Source of the DNA: Phaeobacter sp. J2-8
GTDB lineage: Bacteria; Pseudomonadota; Alphaproteobacteria; Rhodobacterales; Rhodobacteraceae
DNA length: 64,000 bases
Direction: 5' to 3'
Assembly: GCF_022867865.1 (NCBI RefSeq)
Contig: NZ_JALIEC010000001.1
Location: 186,001 to 250,000 of the forward strand
Shown: piece after piece, positions 19,049 through 27,700 of the stretch
Layout of the letters: the number at the start of each line of letters is the position of its first letter
Position numbering within the stretch: position 1 is the first letter of the stretch
Notes under the pieces: generated by a model
The model's database searches: none
What the model saw: only the letters and a program-made list of their open reading frames with translations
Told to the model about the DNA's origin: nothing
Made by a program: the position numbers and the translations under genes

Positions 19049-19713
19049 TTGACGGCCCTTGTCATATGGCGCTTGCGGCCAAAACCGGGCACGCGTGTCA
19101 CGGTAAATCCACCCGCCTCTAGCGCGCGGCGCACATGGCCGGCGGCGGTATAGGTGGCGGCGCTGCCGTTCTCGGCGGTATGGCGGGCAACCTCGGCCAG
19201 GATCTCTGGTCCCCACAGTTCGGGGTTCTTGGCCGGGGAAAATCCATCCAGAAACCAGGCATTCGCCGCCCCTGTCCACGCCGGAAGGGTGGCGCGCGCA
19301 TCGCCGGGGATCAGCGTGAACCGCAGATCGTCGGTTTCAAAAGCGGTTTCCCCCGAGCGCCAAAACGGCTGTAATTCGGCAGCGAGTTCCGCGATGTCGG
19401 GAAATGTCGCCTGGGCGGCGATCATGTCATCGGCGGCCATCGGGAACGCTTCGAAGGTGGTGAACCGCAGCTTGCCCGGGCAATTTGCGCCGCGAAACGC
19501 CTCTAGGGCGCAAAGCAGGTTCAACCCGGTGCCAAACCCCAGTTCAGCAATATGAAACCCGTCGCAAAACCGGGCAGGAAGGTCATTGCCGCCCAGAAAC
19601 ACATGCCGTGTTTCGTCCAGCCCGTTGTCGAGCGAGTAATATGGATCATCAAACCGGGTCGACACAGGCACGCGCCCGTCACGCCATTCCAGCTCTGCGC
19701 TCTGGTCTGTCAT
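19045..19713 (-). CDS. mnmD: tRNA (mnm5s2U34) methyltransferase MnmD
   Basis: SAM-dependent methyltransferase for the last step of wobble uridine modification. About 222 aa from ATG at 19713 (MTDQSAELEWRDGRVPVSTR, the normal MnmD/MnmC N-terminus). SAM motif I is IAELGFGTGLNLLCALEAF; the catalytic region is NAWFLDGFSPAKNPELWG. In E. coli this domain is fused to an FAD oxidase in MnmC. Here it is a stand-alone protein, and a divergent FAD oxidase gene begins 57 bases away. The open frame upstream of 19713 is antisense to that gene and rejected. Confidence 0.88.
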   Translation of the reverse strand: MTDQSAELEWRDGRVPVSTRFDDPYYSLDNGLDETRHVFLGGNDLPARFCDGFHIAELGFGTGLNLLCALEAFRGANCPGKLRFTTFEAFPMAADDMIAAQATFPDIAELAAELQPFWRSGETAFETDDLRFTLIPGDARATLPAWTGAANAWFLDGFSPAKNPELWGPEILAEVARHTAENGSAATYTAAGHVRRALEAGGFTVTRVPGFGRKRHMTRAVK

Positions 19714-19770
19714 AGTTTGCTGCCTTATGGGGTTGCACGGATTGGGTAATCTGGAAACAGGGGCAATGCA

Positions 19771-20801
19771 ATGGTCGACGTGACGGTGCGCGGCGCGGGG
19801 ATTTTTGGTCTCTCTGTCGCTTGGGCTTGTGCGCGGCGCGGCGCGCGGGTGCGCGTGATTGATCCCTTTGGCCCCGGCGCGGGGGCCTCGGGGGGGATTG
19901 TCGGGGCATTGGCGCCGCATGTGCCGGAAAACTGGAATGACAAAAAGGCATTTCAATTTGACAGCCTGATCATGGCTGCGGATTTCTGGGCCGAGGTACA
20001 GGCGGTCGGCGGGCGCGATCCGGGTTATCTGCGCTCTGGGCGATTGCAGCCGCTGGCAGACGCACGCGCGGTGGAGCTGGCCCATCAACGGGCAAAGACG
20101 GCGCAGGACCTGTGGCAGGGGCGGGCAGACTGGCGGGTGGTCCCGGCGGCGGAACATGGCGATTGGGCGCCGCAATCGGCAACCGGGTTTTTGATTCATG
20201 ACACGTTAAGCGCGCGCATACATCCGCGCCGGGCCTGTGCGGCACTGGTCGCAGCCTGTTTGGCCATGGGGGTCGAGATCACCGATGTGGCTGACGACGC
20301 CGGGGCGGTGGTCTGGGCCAGTGGTGTACAGGATCTGGACGCGATCAGCGCGGCGGCCGGGCGCACGCTTGGCAATGGCGTCAAGGGTCAGGCGGCGCTG
20401 TTGCGGTTTGCCGCCGCGGACAGCCCGCAATTGTTCGCCGATGCATTGCATATCGTGCCGCATGGTGACGGGACGGTGGCCATTGGATCAACCTCGGAAC
20501 GGGACTTCACCAATGCCACCAGCACCGATGACCAGTTGGACGATGTGATCGAACGCGCGCGCGCGGCCTTTCCGGTGTTGCAAGGGGCCGAGGTGGTCGA
20601 ACGTTGGGCCGGGGTGCGGCCACGGGCGCGAAGCCGCGCGCCCCTGTTGGGCCCTATCCGATGCACGCCAGCGCATTCATCGCCAATGGCGGCTTCAAAA
20701 TCGGCTTTGGCATCGCGCCAAAGGTCGGGGCGGTCATGGCCGATCTGGTGCTGGAAGGCCGTGATGCGATCCCGGCGGGTTTTCGCCCGGAACAATTGTG
20801 A
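19771..20801 (+). CDS. FAD-dependent oxidoreductase of the DAO family, possible MnmC oxidase half (frameshifted)
   Basis: Flavin amine/amino-acid oxidase fold of about 343 aa. The N-terminal FAD-binding motif is VRGAGIFGLSVAWACARRGA. The C-terminal FAD contact region is ERWAGVRPRARSRAPLLGP. The frame breaks at the CCC run 20652-20654; one added C gives LLGPYPMHASAFIANGGFKIGFG and the stop at 20799-20801. Without the fix the frame reads on artificially into map. Its position back-to-back with mnmD suggests it supplies the cmnm5U oxidase activity of MnmC; a glycine or D-amino-acid oxidase is the alternative. Confidence 0.7.
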
Positions 20802-20874
20802 TACGGCGTGCAATCCTGCCAGACTTCGGTCAGGATTAGCGCAAAGCGCAGGACCCATCGACAAAGGCCGGGAC

Positions 20875-21621
20875 ATGACAATCACCAAACTGGACGAGCT
20901 GGACGGGCTGAAACATATCGGCCGGATCGTGGCCAACACCATGCACGCCATGGCCAAGGCCATGGAGCCGGGCATGACCACGCGCGAGCTGGACGATATT
21001 GGTGCGGATCTGCTGGCGCGGGACGGCGCGGTCTCTGCCCCGCAATCCAGTTACGACTTTCCCGGCGCGACCTGTATCAGCGTGAACGAGGAAATCGCCC
21101 ATGGTATTCCCGGCGATCGCATTCTTGCCGCCGGGGATCTGGTGAATATTGACGTGTCGGCGTCGAAAAACGGATTTTTCGCCGACACCGGCGCGACATT
21201 TCGCATGGGGGCGGTGACCCCTGTGCAGGCCCAGCTGTGTCGTGATGGCAAGCGCGCGATGCAGATCGGGATTGACGCCGTGGCGAGCAACCGGCCGCTG
21301 GCCGGAATTGGCAATGCCATCGGGCGTTTCGCGGACAAACGCGGCTATACCCTGATCCGCAATCTGGCCAGCCATGGCGTGGGCCGGTCGCTGCATGAAT
21401 ACCCCGAAGAAATCGCCACATGGCCCAGCCGCGACAAGCGCCGCATCACCAAAGGGTTGGTGATGACGGTAGAGCCGTTCCTGTCGACCGGGGGGCTTTG
21501 GGCGACCGAAGGCGATGATGGCTGGACGCTTTACAGCGAACCGCAAGCGCCTGCGGTGCAATATGAACATACCATCGTCGCAACCGATCGCGGGGCGATT
21601 GTTGTCACGCTGCCGAATTGA
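20875..21621 (+). CDS. map: Type I methionine aminopeptidase
   Basis: Removes N-terminal Met from new proteins; cytosolic M24 metallopeptidase. 248 aa from ATG at 20875. All five metal ligands can be placed: two Asp in NIDVSASKNGFFADTG, His in SHGVGRSLHEYPE, Glu in VMTVEPFLS and Glu in QYEHTIVAT. The substrate His lies in NEEIAHGIPG. The usual GHGIG loop reads SHGVG. It has a clean start although an upstream frame appears to run into it; that is an artefact of the frameshift at 20652. Confidence 0.88.
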   Translation: MTITKLDELDGLKHIGRIVANTMHAMAKAMEPGMTTRELDDIGADLLARDGAVSAPQSSYDFPGATCISVNEEIAHGIPGDRILAAGDLVNIDVSASKNGFFADTGATFRMGAVTPVQAQLCRDGKRAMQIGIDAVASNRPLAGIGNAIGRFADKRGYTLIRNLASHGVGRSLHEYPEEIATWPSRDKRRITKGLVMTVEPFLSTGGLWATEGDDGWTLYSEPQAPAVQYEHTIVATDRGAIVVTLPN

Positions 21622-21657
21622 TCAGCGGTCGGCCAGTTTGGTCGACTGACCGGTGAT

Positions 21658-22254
21658 TTATCCGGCCTTTTTCAGATCCTGGATCATCGCGTCCAGATCA
21701 CCCTTGCGCCGGTCAATCATCGACCCGATTTCGGTGCGCTCGGTCAGCAAGAGGTTCACACCTTCGATTTTCATGTTGAAAAACAGATCCTTGCCCGATC
21801 TGTCCGACACCATGAAATCCAACGCAAAGGGACGTTCGCCCCGCAGATGCGCGGTGCAGTTGACCTCGTAATAGCTTTTGACCTGACGCACGCCGTTCAC
21901 TTCGATCCGGCCGCCGATGAATTCCCGGAACCGCGCGCCGTATTTGCGGGCGATATAGCCGGAAAATGCGGTCTGAAACGCGCGTTTCTGGCTGGAAGAG
22001 GCACGCCGCCCATCCACACCCAAAGCATAGGCCGCAATGGTCGGCACATCGCCGTAGCGTTTGAAAATGCTTTCAAATTCGCTGTTCATGGCCGATTGCG
22101 ACTTGCCCGAGGCGATCACCGAATTGATCGCACCCACCAGTTTGTCCACCAGATTGCGGGCCCGGTCGGTGGTCAGGGCAAATGCCGGCAGGGCGGAAAA
22201 TGCGGTGGCCGTTACAGCCGCCGCAACCGTGCCGAGGAAATGTCTGCGCTGCAT
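21658..22254 (-). CDS. mlaC: MlaC family periplasmic phospholipid-binding protein
   Basis: A 198-residue exported protein of the MlaC/Ttg2D family, which ferries phospholipids between the outer-membrane MlaA complex and the inner-membrane MlaFEDB transporter. The N-terminus QRRHFLGTVAAAVTATAF looks like a twin-arginine signal (RRHFLG); Sec export is the usual route for MlaC. The body has the family layout with FKRYGDVPTIAAYALG and YYEVNCTAHLRG. The gene follows mlaA by five bases. The mlaFEDB genes are not in the window. Confidence 0.82.
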   Translation of the reverse strand: MQRRHFLGTVAAAVTATAFSALPAFALTTDRARNLVDKLVGAINSVIASGKSQSAMNSEFESIFKRYGDVPTIAAYALGVDGRRASSSQKRAFQTAFSGYIARKYGARFREFIGGRIEVNGVRQVKSYYEVNCTAHLRGERPFALDFMVSDRSGKDLFFNMKIEGVNLLLTERTEIGSMIDRRKGDLDAMIQDLKKAG

Positions 22255-22259
22255 GTCAC

Positions 22260-23072
22260 TTACTCTCCGTAAAGATCTTCATATGGGTCGATTTCGCCGC
22301 CATACAATTCCGCATAGGGATCAATTTCTTCGCCCCCTGCACCCCCCCCGGCCCCGGCCACGTCGGTTTGACCGATCTCGTACCGGCGGTTTTGCAGATA
22401 AAGCAGTCGCGTCTGAGCATAGCTGTCGGCGCTATCATACAGAACGGAATCAACAGAAGAAGCATAGCGGCCGCGCTTGCCCACTTTGGCGGTTATCCGC
22501 GCAGCTTTCAGATAATAGGCCTCGGGGCGCGGCACCGCGTTCATCGGATCAATCACCAAATCGACCACCTGGCCAAACAAATCGCGTTCTGTGGTCGGGC
22601 CGATGATCGGCATTTCAAGATAGGCACCTTCGCGCACACCCCAAACCGCCAGGGTCTGGCCGAAATCGGCATCGTCTTCGTGAAGGCCAAATTCACCCGC
22701 GACATCGAAAATGCCGGCAAATCCGAGGGTGGAATTCAACCCGAAACGCACGGTGTTCTTGAATGCGCCGCCCAGATCGGCCTGGAGAACCTGATTGACC
22801 ACGGCACTGGGCACCGAGAGGTTGTCAGCAAAATTCTCGACCATTTCCTGTGCGGGTTCGGGCACGGTTTCGGCATAGCCCACCGCAACAGAGCGCACGA
22901 TGCTCTTGTCGAAATTCTTGCTCTTTTCATGAACTTGGCGGTTGCGCGCCTCGTAGGGATCGAAAATGCCATCCCGACTGACCTTGGTGGGGTCATGTGG
23001 GGTGCACCCGGCAATCAATGTCATCACCAAAGCCGCAATGGCAATCGTCCGTGGGGGGGATAAAAGGGTCAT
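22260..23072 (-). CDS. mlaA: MlaA (VacJ) outer-membrane lipoprotein
   Basis: About 270 aa from ATG at 23072, with signal peptide and lipobox LIAGC giving lipid-anchored Cys. Family motifs include DPYEARNRQVHEKSK, SVPSAVVNQVLQAD, NSTLGFAGIFDVAGEFGL, PIIGPTTERDLFG and the DPMNAVPRPEAYYLK region. It removes misplaced phospholipids from the outer leaflet, partnered with MlaC. The C-terminus carries a short tandem repeat, EIDPYAELYG then EIDPYEDLYG, after a Gly/Ala-rich linker; this tail is unlike the E. coli protein. Divergent from the type I secretion genes across about 210 bases. Confidence 0.87.
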   Translation of the reverse strand: MTLLSPPRTIAIAALVMTLIAGCTPHDPTKVSRDGIFDPYEARNRQVHEKSKNFDKSIVRSVAVGYAETVPEPAQEMVENFADNLSVPSAVVNQVLQADLGGAFKNTVRFGLNSTLGFAGIFDVAGEFGLHEDDADFGQTLAVWGVREGAYLEMPIIGPTTERDLFGQVVDLVIDPMNAVPRPEAYYLKAARITAKVGKRGRYASSVDSVLYDSADSYAQTRLLYLQNRRYEIGQTDVAGAGGGAGGEEIDPYAELYGGEIDPYEDLYGE

Positions 23073-23281
23073 TCGCAACTCTGGCAATCTCAATCTTTTT
23101 GCAATAAACGCTATGTAGTCATTTAACTGGCGAAGCCCACGGTTTTCTAGGGAATCGCACAACGATGTGACCCATTGGAGACAGTGGTGCAGCATTGGCA
23201 ATCTTGCTGATCCATCGCGGATCGGCAATCGGTTCGCTGGAATTTCCCGGTGAGCACCGAAAAAGGAGCAAGTTCCCGCGT

Positions 23282-25006
23282 ATGGATCCCATCCTGGCTG
23301 GTCAAAGTGAACTGCGTGCCGTGCGACGCGAAAGCCGCGGGTTGTATTGGTGTGTCGGCGTATTCAGCTTCTTTGCGAATATCCTGATGCTGACCGGCCC
23401 GCTTTACATGCTTCAGGTCTATGATCGGGTGTTGTCCAGCCGGTCCGAGGCGACCTTGCTGGCGCTGACGGTATTGGTGATCTTTCTCTATACGGTCATG
23501 GGCGTGTTGGATTACGTGCGCGGGCGGATCATGGCGCGCGTCGGCGCGCGGTTTCAATCGCGACTGGATGACCGGGTGTTCGACGCAAGCCTGCGGGCGT
23601 CGGCCCTGCGGCCTGACGATGCCGCTGCGACCGGGTTGCGCGATCTGGAGTCTGTTCAGCGGTTCCTGACCTCGCCGGTGCTTTTGTCGCTGTACGACCT
23701 GCCCTGGACGCCATTGTTTCTGTTTGGGATTGCGATTTTCCACCCCTGGCTGGGTATTCTGGCCGTGTCGGGTGGCGCGCTGTTGGTTGCGATTGCCATC
23801 ACCTCGCAGCAGATGCAGAAACGCCCGGTTTTTGAACATGGCGTTGCATCCCATAAATCCGAAAGCATCGCGGCGCGCCTGCGGTCCGAGGCCGAAATGG
23901 TTCAGGCCATGGGCATGCGCAAGGCGGCCCTGCATCGGTGGAAGGGCGCGCGTCTGGCAACACTGGGCGGCCAATTGCGCAGTTCGGATGTCAGCGGCGG
24001 GTTCACGGCGCTGACCCGTGCGCTGCGGCTCTTGCTGCAATCGGCGATGTTGGGCATGGGTGCACTTCTGGTGTTGCGGGGGGAAATGTCCCCCGGTGCG
24101 ATGATTGCCGGTTCGATCCTTCTGGGGCGGGCTTTGGCTCCGATCGAGGTGATCATTGGCCAATGGACCGTGGCACAGCGCGCACGCCAGGGCTGGCGTT
24201 CGTTGGCCCGGTTGTTGGGAAGCGTGCCCGAGCAGGCGCCGAAAATGGATTTGCCAGTCCCCCGCGCCAAGCTTGAGGTGCAGCAATTGACCATCATTCC
24301 ACCGCAGGAGCGTCAGGCGGCGCTGCGCATGATATCCTTTGACGTCAATCCAGGTCAGGCGGTCGGCGTCATCGGGCCTTCGGGGGCGGGGAAATCATCG
24401 CTGGCCAGCGCCATTACCGGGCTTTGGCCGCCGGCATCGGGGCGTATCCGATTGGACGGTGCGACGCTTGATCAATACGATCCGGAAAAGCTGGGGCAAT
24501 ACATCGGATATTTGCCGCAAAAAGTAGAGTTGTTTGACGGGACAATTGCAGAAAACATCGCGCGTCTGGCGCCGGAACCTGATGCCGAAATGGTGGTTGT
24601 CGCGGCCAAGATGGCCAATGCGCATGAGATGATCCTGAAATTTCCCGAAGGATATGACACAAGGATCGAGGCCCATAGCGCCAAGCTTTCTGGTGGCCAG
24701 ATGCAGCGTATCGGACTGGCGCGGGCCTTGTATGGCAATCCGGTGTTTGTCGTCCTGGACGAACCGAATTCCAATCTCGACAACGAAGGCAGCGCAGCGG
24801 TGAATTCCGCCATTCGCGCGGTCAAGGATCGCGGCGGCGCGGTGTTGATCATGGCGCACCGTCCGGCGGCCATTCAGGAATGTGATACACTTCTGGTCTT
24901 GGATAAGGGCACGCGGGTTGCCTTTGGTCCGCGTGATGAGGTGCTGAAAAAGACGGTGCAGAACGCCGCACAGCTGCGTCGCCCCGGCACAGGAGGGGTC
25001 CAATGA
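23282..25006 (+). CDS. Type I secretion ABC transporter, PrtD-like
   Basis: Inner-membrane exporter ATPase of about 574 aa from ATG at 23282, with AAAAAGGAG upstream; an earlier in-frame start at 23195 lacks a good site. An N-terminal transmembrane domain (about residues 20-300, six spans) is followed by an ABC domain with Walker A GPSGAGKSS, signature LSGGQMQRIGL and Walker B VFVVLDEPNSNLD. There is no C39 peptidase domain. The sequence LTGPLYMLQVYDRVLSSRSEATL is typical of PrtD/LapB-type exporters. Overlaps the HlyD gene by four bases. No RTX substrate gene is nearby. Confidence 0.88.
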   Translation: MDPILAGQSELRAVRRESRGLYWCVGVFSFFANILMLTGPLYMLQVYDRVLSSRSEATLLALTVLVIFLYTVMGVLDYVRGRIMARVGARFQSRLDDRVFDASLRASALRPDDAAATGLRDLESVQRFLTSPVLLSLYDLPWTPLFLFGIAIFHPWLGILAVSGGALLVAIAITSQQMQKRPVFEHGVASHKSESIAARLRSEAEMVQAMGMRKAALHRWKGARLATLGGQLRSSDVSGGFTALTRALRLLLQSAMLGMGALLVLRGEMSPGAMIAGSILLGRALAPIEVIIGQWTVAQRARQGWRSLARLLGSVPEQAPKMDLPVPRAKLEVQQLTIIPPQERQAALRMISFDVNPGQAVGVIGPSGAGKSSLASAITGLWPPASGRIRLDGATLDQYDPEKLGQYIGYLPQKVELFDGTIAENIARLAPEPDAEMVVVAAKMANAHEMILKFPEGYDTRIEAHSAKLSGGQMQRIGLARALYGNPVFVVLDEPNSNLDNEGSAAVNSAIRAVKDRGGAVLIMAHRPAAIQECDTLLVLDKGTRVAFGPRDEVLKKTVQNAAQLRRPGTGGVQ

Positions 25007-26304
25007 ATCCGCCCACCTTCCCAGTTCGTGTGCCAATGTTTCTTGGGGTGTTTTTCCTGGTGGTCCTGTTGGGCGGATTTGTCGCCTGGGCCGCGGTCAG
25101 CCAGATTTCCGGGGCTGTCATCGCGTCGGGGCAGGTCGAGGTTGATCAAAACCGACAGGCCATTCAGCACCCCGACGGTGGTGTGGTCGCCGAATTGCTG
25201 GTGCGAGAGGGCGATATGGTTGAGGATGGCGATGTCCTGATCCGGCTCGACCCGGATCTGTTGCGATCCAAGTTCACCGTGACCCGCGACCAATTGCATG
25301 AAATCATGGCCCGTCACGCCCGGCTTGCGGCCGAACGCGATGGTGCCGAAGAGCCGGTCTTCTCTGACTTGTTGCTGGCCGTGGCCCGGGATGAACCTGC
25401 GGTTGCGGAATTGATTGCGGGGCAGACGCGGCTGTTTCATGCGCGTGCGGAATCCTTGACGCGTGAAACCGATCAATTGCGCAATCAAACCGAACAGATG
25501 CGGGTGCAGATCGAGGGGATCGAAGCCCAGCAACAGGCCCTCAGCCAGCAATTGGAACTGATTGGCCGCGAACTGGCGGATCAACAACAGCTTCTGGACA
25601 AGGGGCTTGCCCAGGCGTCGCGTGTCTTGGCCTTGCAACGCCAGCAGGCGCAATTGTCCGGACAAGCCGGAGAGCTGACAGCGCAAAAGGCCCGTGCGCT
25701 GGCGCGGATCTCGGAAATCGAAATCTCGATCCTGTCGGTTGGCGCCCGACTGCGTGAACAGGCCATATCCGAATTGCGCGATCTGCAACTGCGCGAGCGC
25801 GAGTTGCTGGAACAGGTCAATTCCTACGAAGACCAGCTTGGCCGCATGGACGTGCGTGCGCCGGTGGCGGGGGTGGTCTATGGGCTTGCGGTGTTTGGCC
25901 CGTCCTCGGTTGCGCGTCCGGCGGATCCCCTGATGTACCTGGTTCCGCGCGATCGTCCGGCGATCATCACCGCCCGCATTGCGCCGATCAATATCGACGA
26001 ATTGTACATCGGGCAGGAAGTTCTGTTGCGCCTGACATCGCTGAGCCAAAATGAATCGCCGGAAATCTATGGCGAGGTGTCACAGCTGTCGGCGGATGCC
26101 TTTGTCGATGAGGTGAGCCGCCAGCCCTATTATCGCGCCGAAATTGCCCTGCTTCCGGGAGAAGTGCTGAAGCTGCCTGAAGGCGTGGAATTGATTCCGG
26201 GAATGCCGATCGAGGCCTTTATTCACACCGATGATCGCACGCCTTTGGCCTATTTCCTGAAGCCACTGACAGATTATTTTGCCCGCGCGTTTCGCGAAAG
26301 CTGA
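25003..26304 (+). CDS. Type I secretion membrane-fusion protein, HlyD/PrtE family
   Basis: A 433-residue periplasmic adaptor with one N-terminal membrane span (FLGVFFLVVLLGGFVAWAAV). The biotinyl-lipoyl half-motif reads VIASGQVEVDQNRQAIQHPDGG and its partner MDVRAPVAGVVYGLAVF. Between them is a long coiled coil (about residues 120-280, rich in Gln, Glu and Leu). The C-terminal beta-barrel ends in a DRTPLAYFLKPLTD segment near the terminus, normal for PrtE. It links the ABC exporter to an outer-membrane TolC-type channel, which is not encoded here. Confidence 0.88.
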   Translation: MNPPTFPVRVPMFLGVFFLVVLLGGFVAWAAVSQISGAVIASGQVEVDQNRQAIQHPDGGVVAELLVREGDMVEDGDVLIRLDPDLLRSKFTVTRDQLHEIMARHARLAAERDGAEEPVFSDLLLAVARDEPAVAELIAGQTRLFHARAESLTRETDQLRNQTEQMRVQIEGIEAQQQALSQQLELIGRELADQQQLLDKGLAQASRVLALQRQQAQLSGQAGELTAQKARALARISEIEISILSVGARLREQAISELRDLQLRERELLEQVNSYEDQLGRMDVRAPVAGVVYGLAVFGPSSVARPADPLMYLVPRDRPAIITARIAPINIDELYIGQEVLLRLTSLSQNESPEIYGEVSQLSADAFVDEVSRQPYYRAEIALLPGEVLKLPEGVELIPGMPIEAFIHTDDRTPLAYFLKPLTDYFARAFRES

Positions 26305-26441
26305 GCCTTATTTGCACGCCTGGCGCGTGGACCCTATGTCGGCGGCCCAAAATGCGGGGCGACAATGGCTTGTCGGACGTCGGGCAAGTCTCTAGCCTGC
26401 CCGAAAACCAAAAAATGTGCACATGATGCCGGAGGCCCGAA

Positions 26442-26906
26442 ATGCCCAATCAGATTGAAACCCGTCTTGCCGCGCTTGGCCTTACCCTGCCAGAGGCCCC
26501 GGCACCGGCGGCAAATTATGTGCCTTGGGTGATCACGGGCAACACGGTTTACGTTTCCGGCCAGATCTCGATGGGGCCAGAGGGGTTGATCCAAGGCAAA
26601 TTGGGATCGGATCTGGATGTCGCTGCCGGGGCCGCTGCTGCCAAATCCTGTGCTCTTAGCCTGTTGGCGCAGGTCCGATCGGCCTGTGATGGCGATTTGA
26701 TGCGGTTGAAGCGGGTGGTCAAGTTGACCGGATTTGTCAATTCCACGCAGGACTTCACCGATCAGCCCAAAGTGATCAACGGGGCATCTGATGTCCTGGT
26801 CGAGATCCTGGGCGATGCCGGGCGGCATGCGCGGTCTGCGGTGTCTGCGTCGTCCTTGCCCTTGGGGGTGGCCGTTGAAATCGAGGGGATATTTGAAATC
26901 TCATGA
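26442..26906 (+). CDS. RidA family protein (YjgF/YER057c/UK114 superfamily)
   Basis: A 154-residue protein. RidA enzymes hydrolyse reactive enamine/imine products of PLP enzymes; this longer subtype (NYVPWVITGNTVYVSGQIS near residue 25, GDAGRHARSAVSASSLPLGVAVEIE near the end) belongs to the Rid groups other than classic RidA. The conserved Arg that binds carboxylates lies in GRHARSAV. The stop overlaps the next start (ATGA), so it is co-translated with the phosphodiesterase gene. The exact role is unproven. Confidence 0.85.
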   Translation: MPNQIETRLAALGLTLPEAPAPAANYVPWVITGNTVYVSGQISMGPEGLIQGKLGSDLDVAAGAAAAKSCALSLLAQVRSACDGDLMRLKRVVKLTGFVNSTQDFTDQPKVINGASDVLVEILGDAGRHARSAVSASSLPLGVAVEIEGIFEIS

Positions 26907-27655
26907 GCCTTCCTGACGCATTTCTGACCCGCCCGCTGGCCCATCGTGCGCTGCACGACATTCGCGATGGCCGTCCCGAAAATTCGCGCGCTGCGATCCG
27001 CGCCGCCATCGCCGCCGGGGTCGGGATCGAAATTGACCTGCAGCGTTCGGCTGACAATCAGGCGATGGTGTTTCACGATTACACCCTGGATCGTTTGACC
27101 GATGCCTCTGGCCCGGTCAACGAATTGCCCGCCGCAGATTTGCAGAGAATTTCGCTCACGGGCGGTGACGAATGCATTCCAACCCTGGAAGAGGTGCTTG
27201 AACTGGTCGCGGGGCAGGTGCCGCTGTTGATCGAGCTCAAGGATCAGGATGGCCAGATGGGGCCGGGTGTTGGCGCATTGGAAAGCGCCACGGCGCGTGC
27301 GCTGGCGGATTACGAAGGGCCGGTTGCGGTCATGTCGTTTAATCCGCATTCCGTCGCTGAATTCGCGGTTCTGGCGCCGCAGATCGCCCGCGGTTTGACC
27401 ACTGGCGGATTTGATCCGCAAGATTGGCCAAAACTGGGCGAAAGCATCTGTGATCTTCTGCGGCCCATCCCGGATTTTGATCGCGTGGGCGCCTCTTTTA
27501 TCAGTCACGATTTCCGCGACCTTAATGCGGCGCGGGTCTTGGCGCTGAAAGAGGCCGGTGCGCCGGTGCTTTGCTGGACCATCCGCACGCCCGCCGAGGA
27601 GGCAGCCGCACGTGAAGTCGCCGACAATGTGACGTTTGAGGGATATTTACCTTGA
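26903..27655 (+). CDS. Glycerophosphodiester phosphodiesterase
   Basis: GDPD-family TIM barrel, 250 aa, which cleaves glycerophosphodiesters to glycerol-3-phosphate and an alcohol. Catalytic motifs: AHRALHDIRDGRPENSRAA (His and metal Glu), GIEIDLQRS (metal Glu and Asp) and VFHDYTLDRLT (second catalytic His). No signal peptide, so cytosolic like UgpQ. It overlaps the RidA gene by four bases, and the acyltransferase gene follows 45 bases later. Confidence 0.88.
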   Translation: MSLPDAFLTRPLAHRALHDIRDGRPENSRAAIRAAIAAGVGIEIDLQRSADNQAMVFHDYTLDRLTDASGPVNELPAADLQRISLTGGDECIPTLEEVLELVAGQVPLLIELKDQDGQMGPGVGALESATARALADYEGPVAVMSFNPHSVAEFAVLAPQIARGLTTGGFDPQDWPKLGESICDLLRPIPDFDRVGASFISHDFRDLNAARVLALKEAGAPVLCWTIRTPAEEAAAREVADNVTFEGYLP

Positions 27656-27700
27656 AGCTGGCCGCGCTCGCGCCAAATTTGGCAGGGCGGGACAGGTGAT

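Noticed and set aside
19714-20199. N-terminal extension of mnmD
   Set aside because: Antisense to the FAD oxidase gene; the MnmD N-terminal signature starts at 19713.
19771-21621. A single 616-codon frame fusing an FAD oxidase to methionine aminopeptidase
   Set aside because: The link exists only because of a one-base deletion at 20652-20654. The oxidase has its own stop at 20801 and map its own start at 20875.
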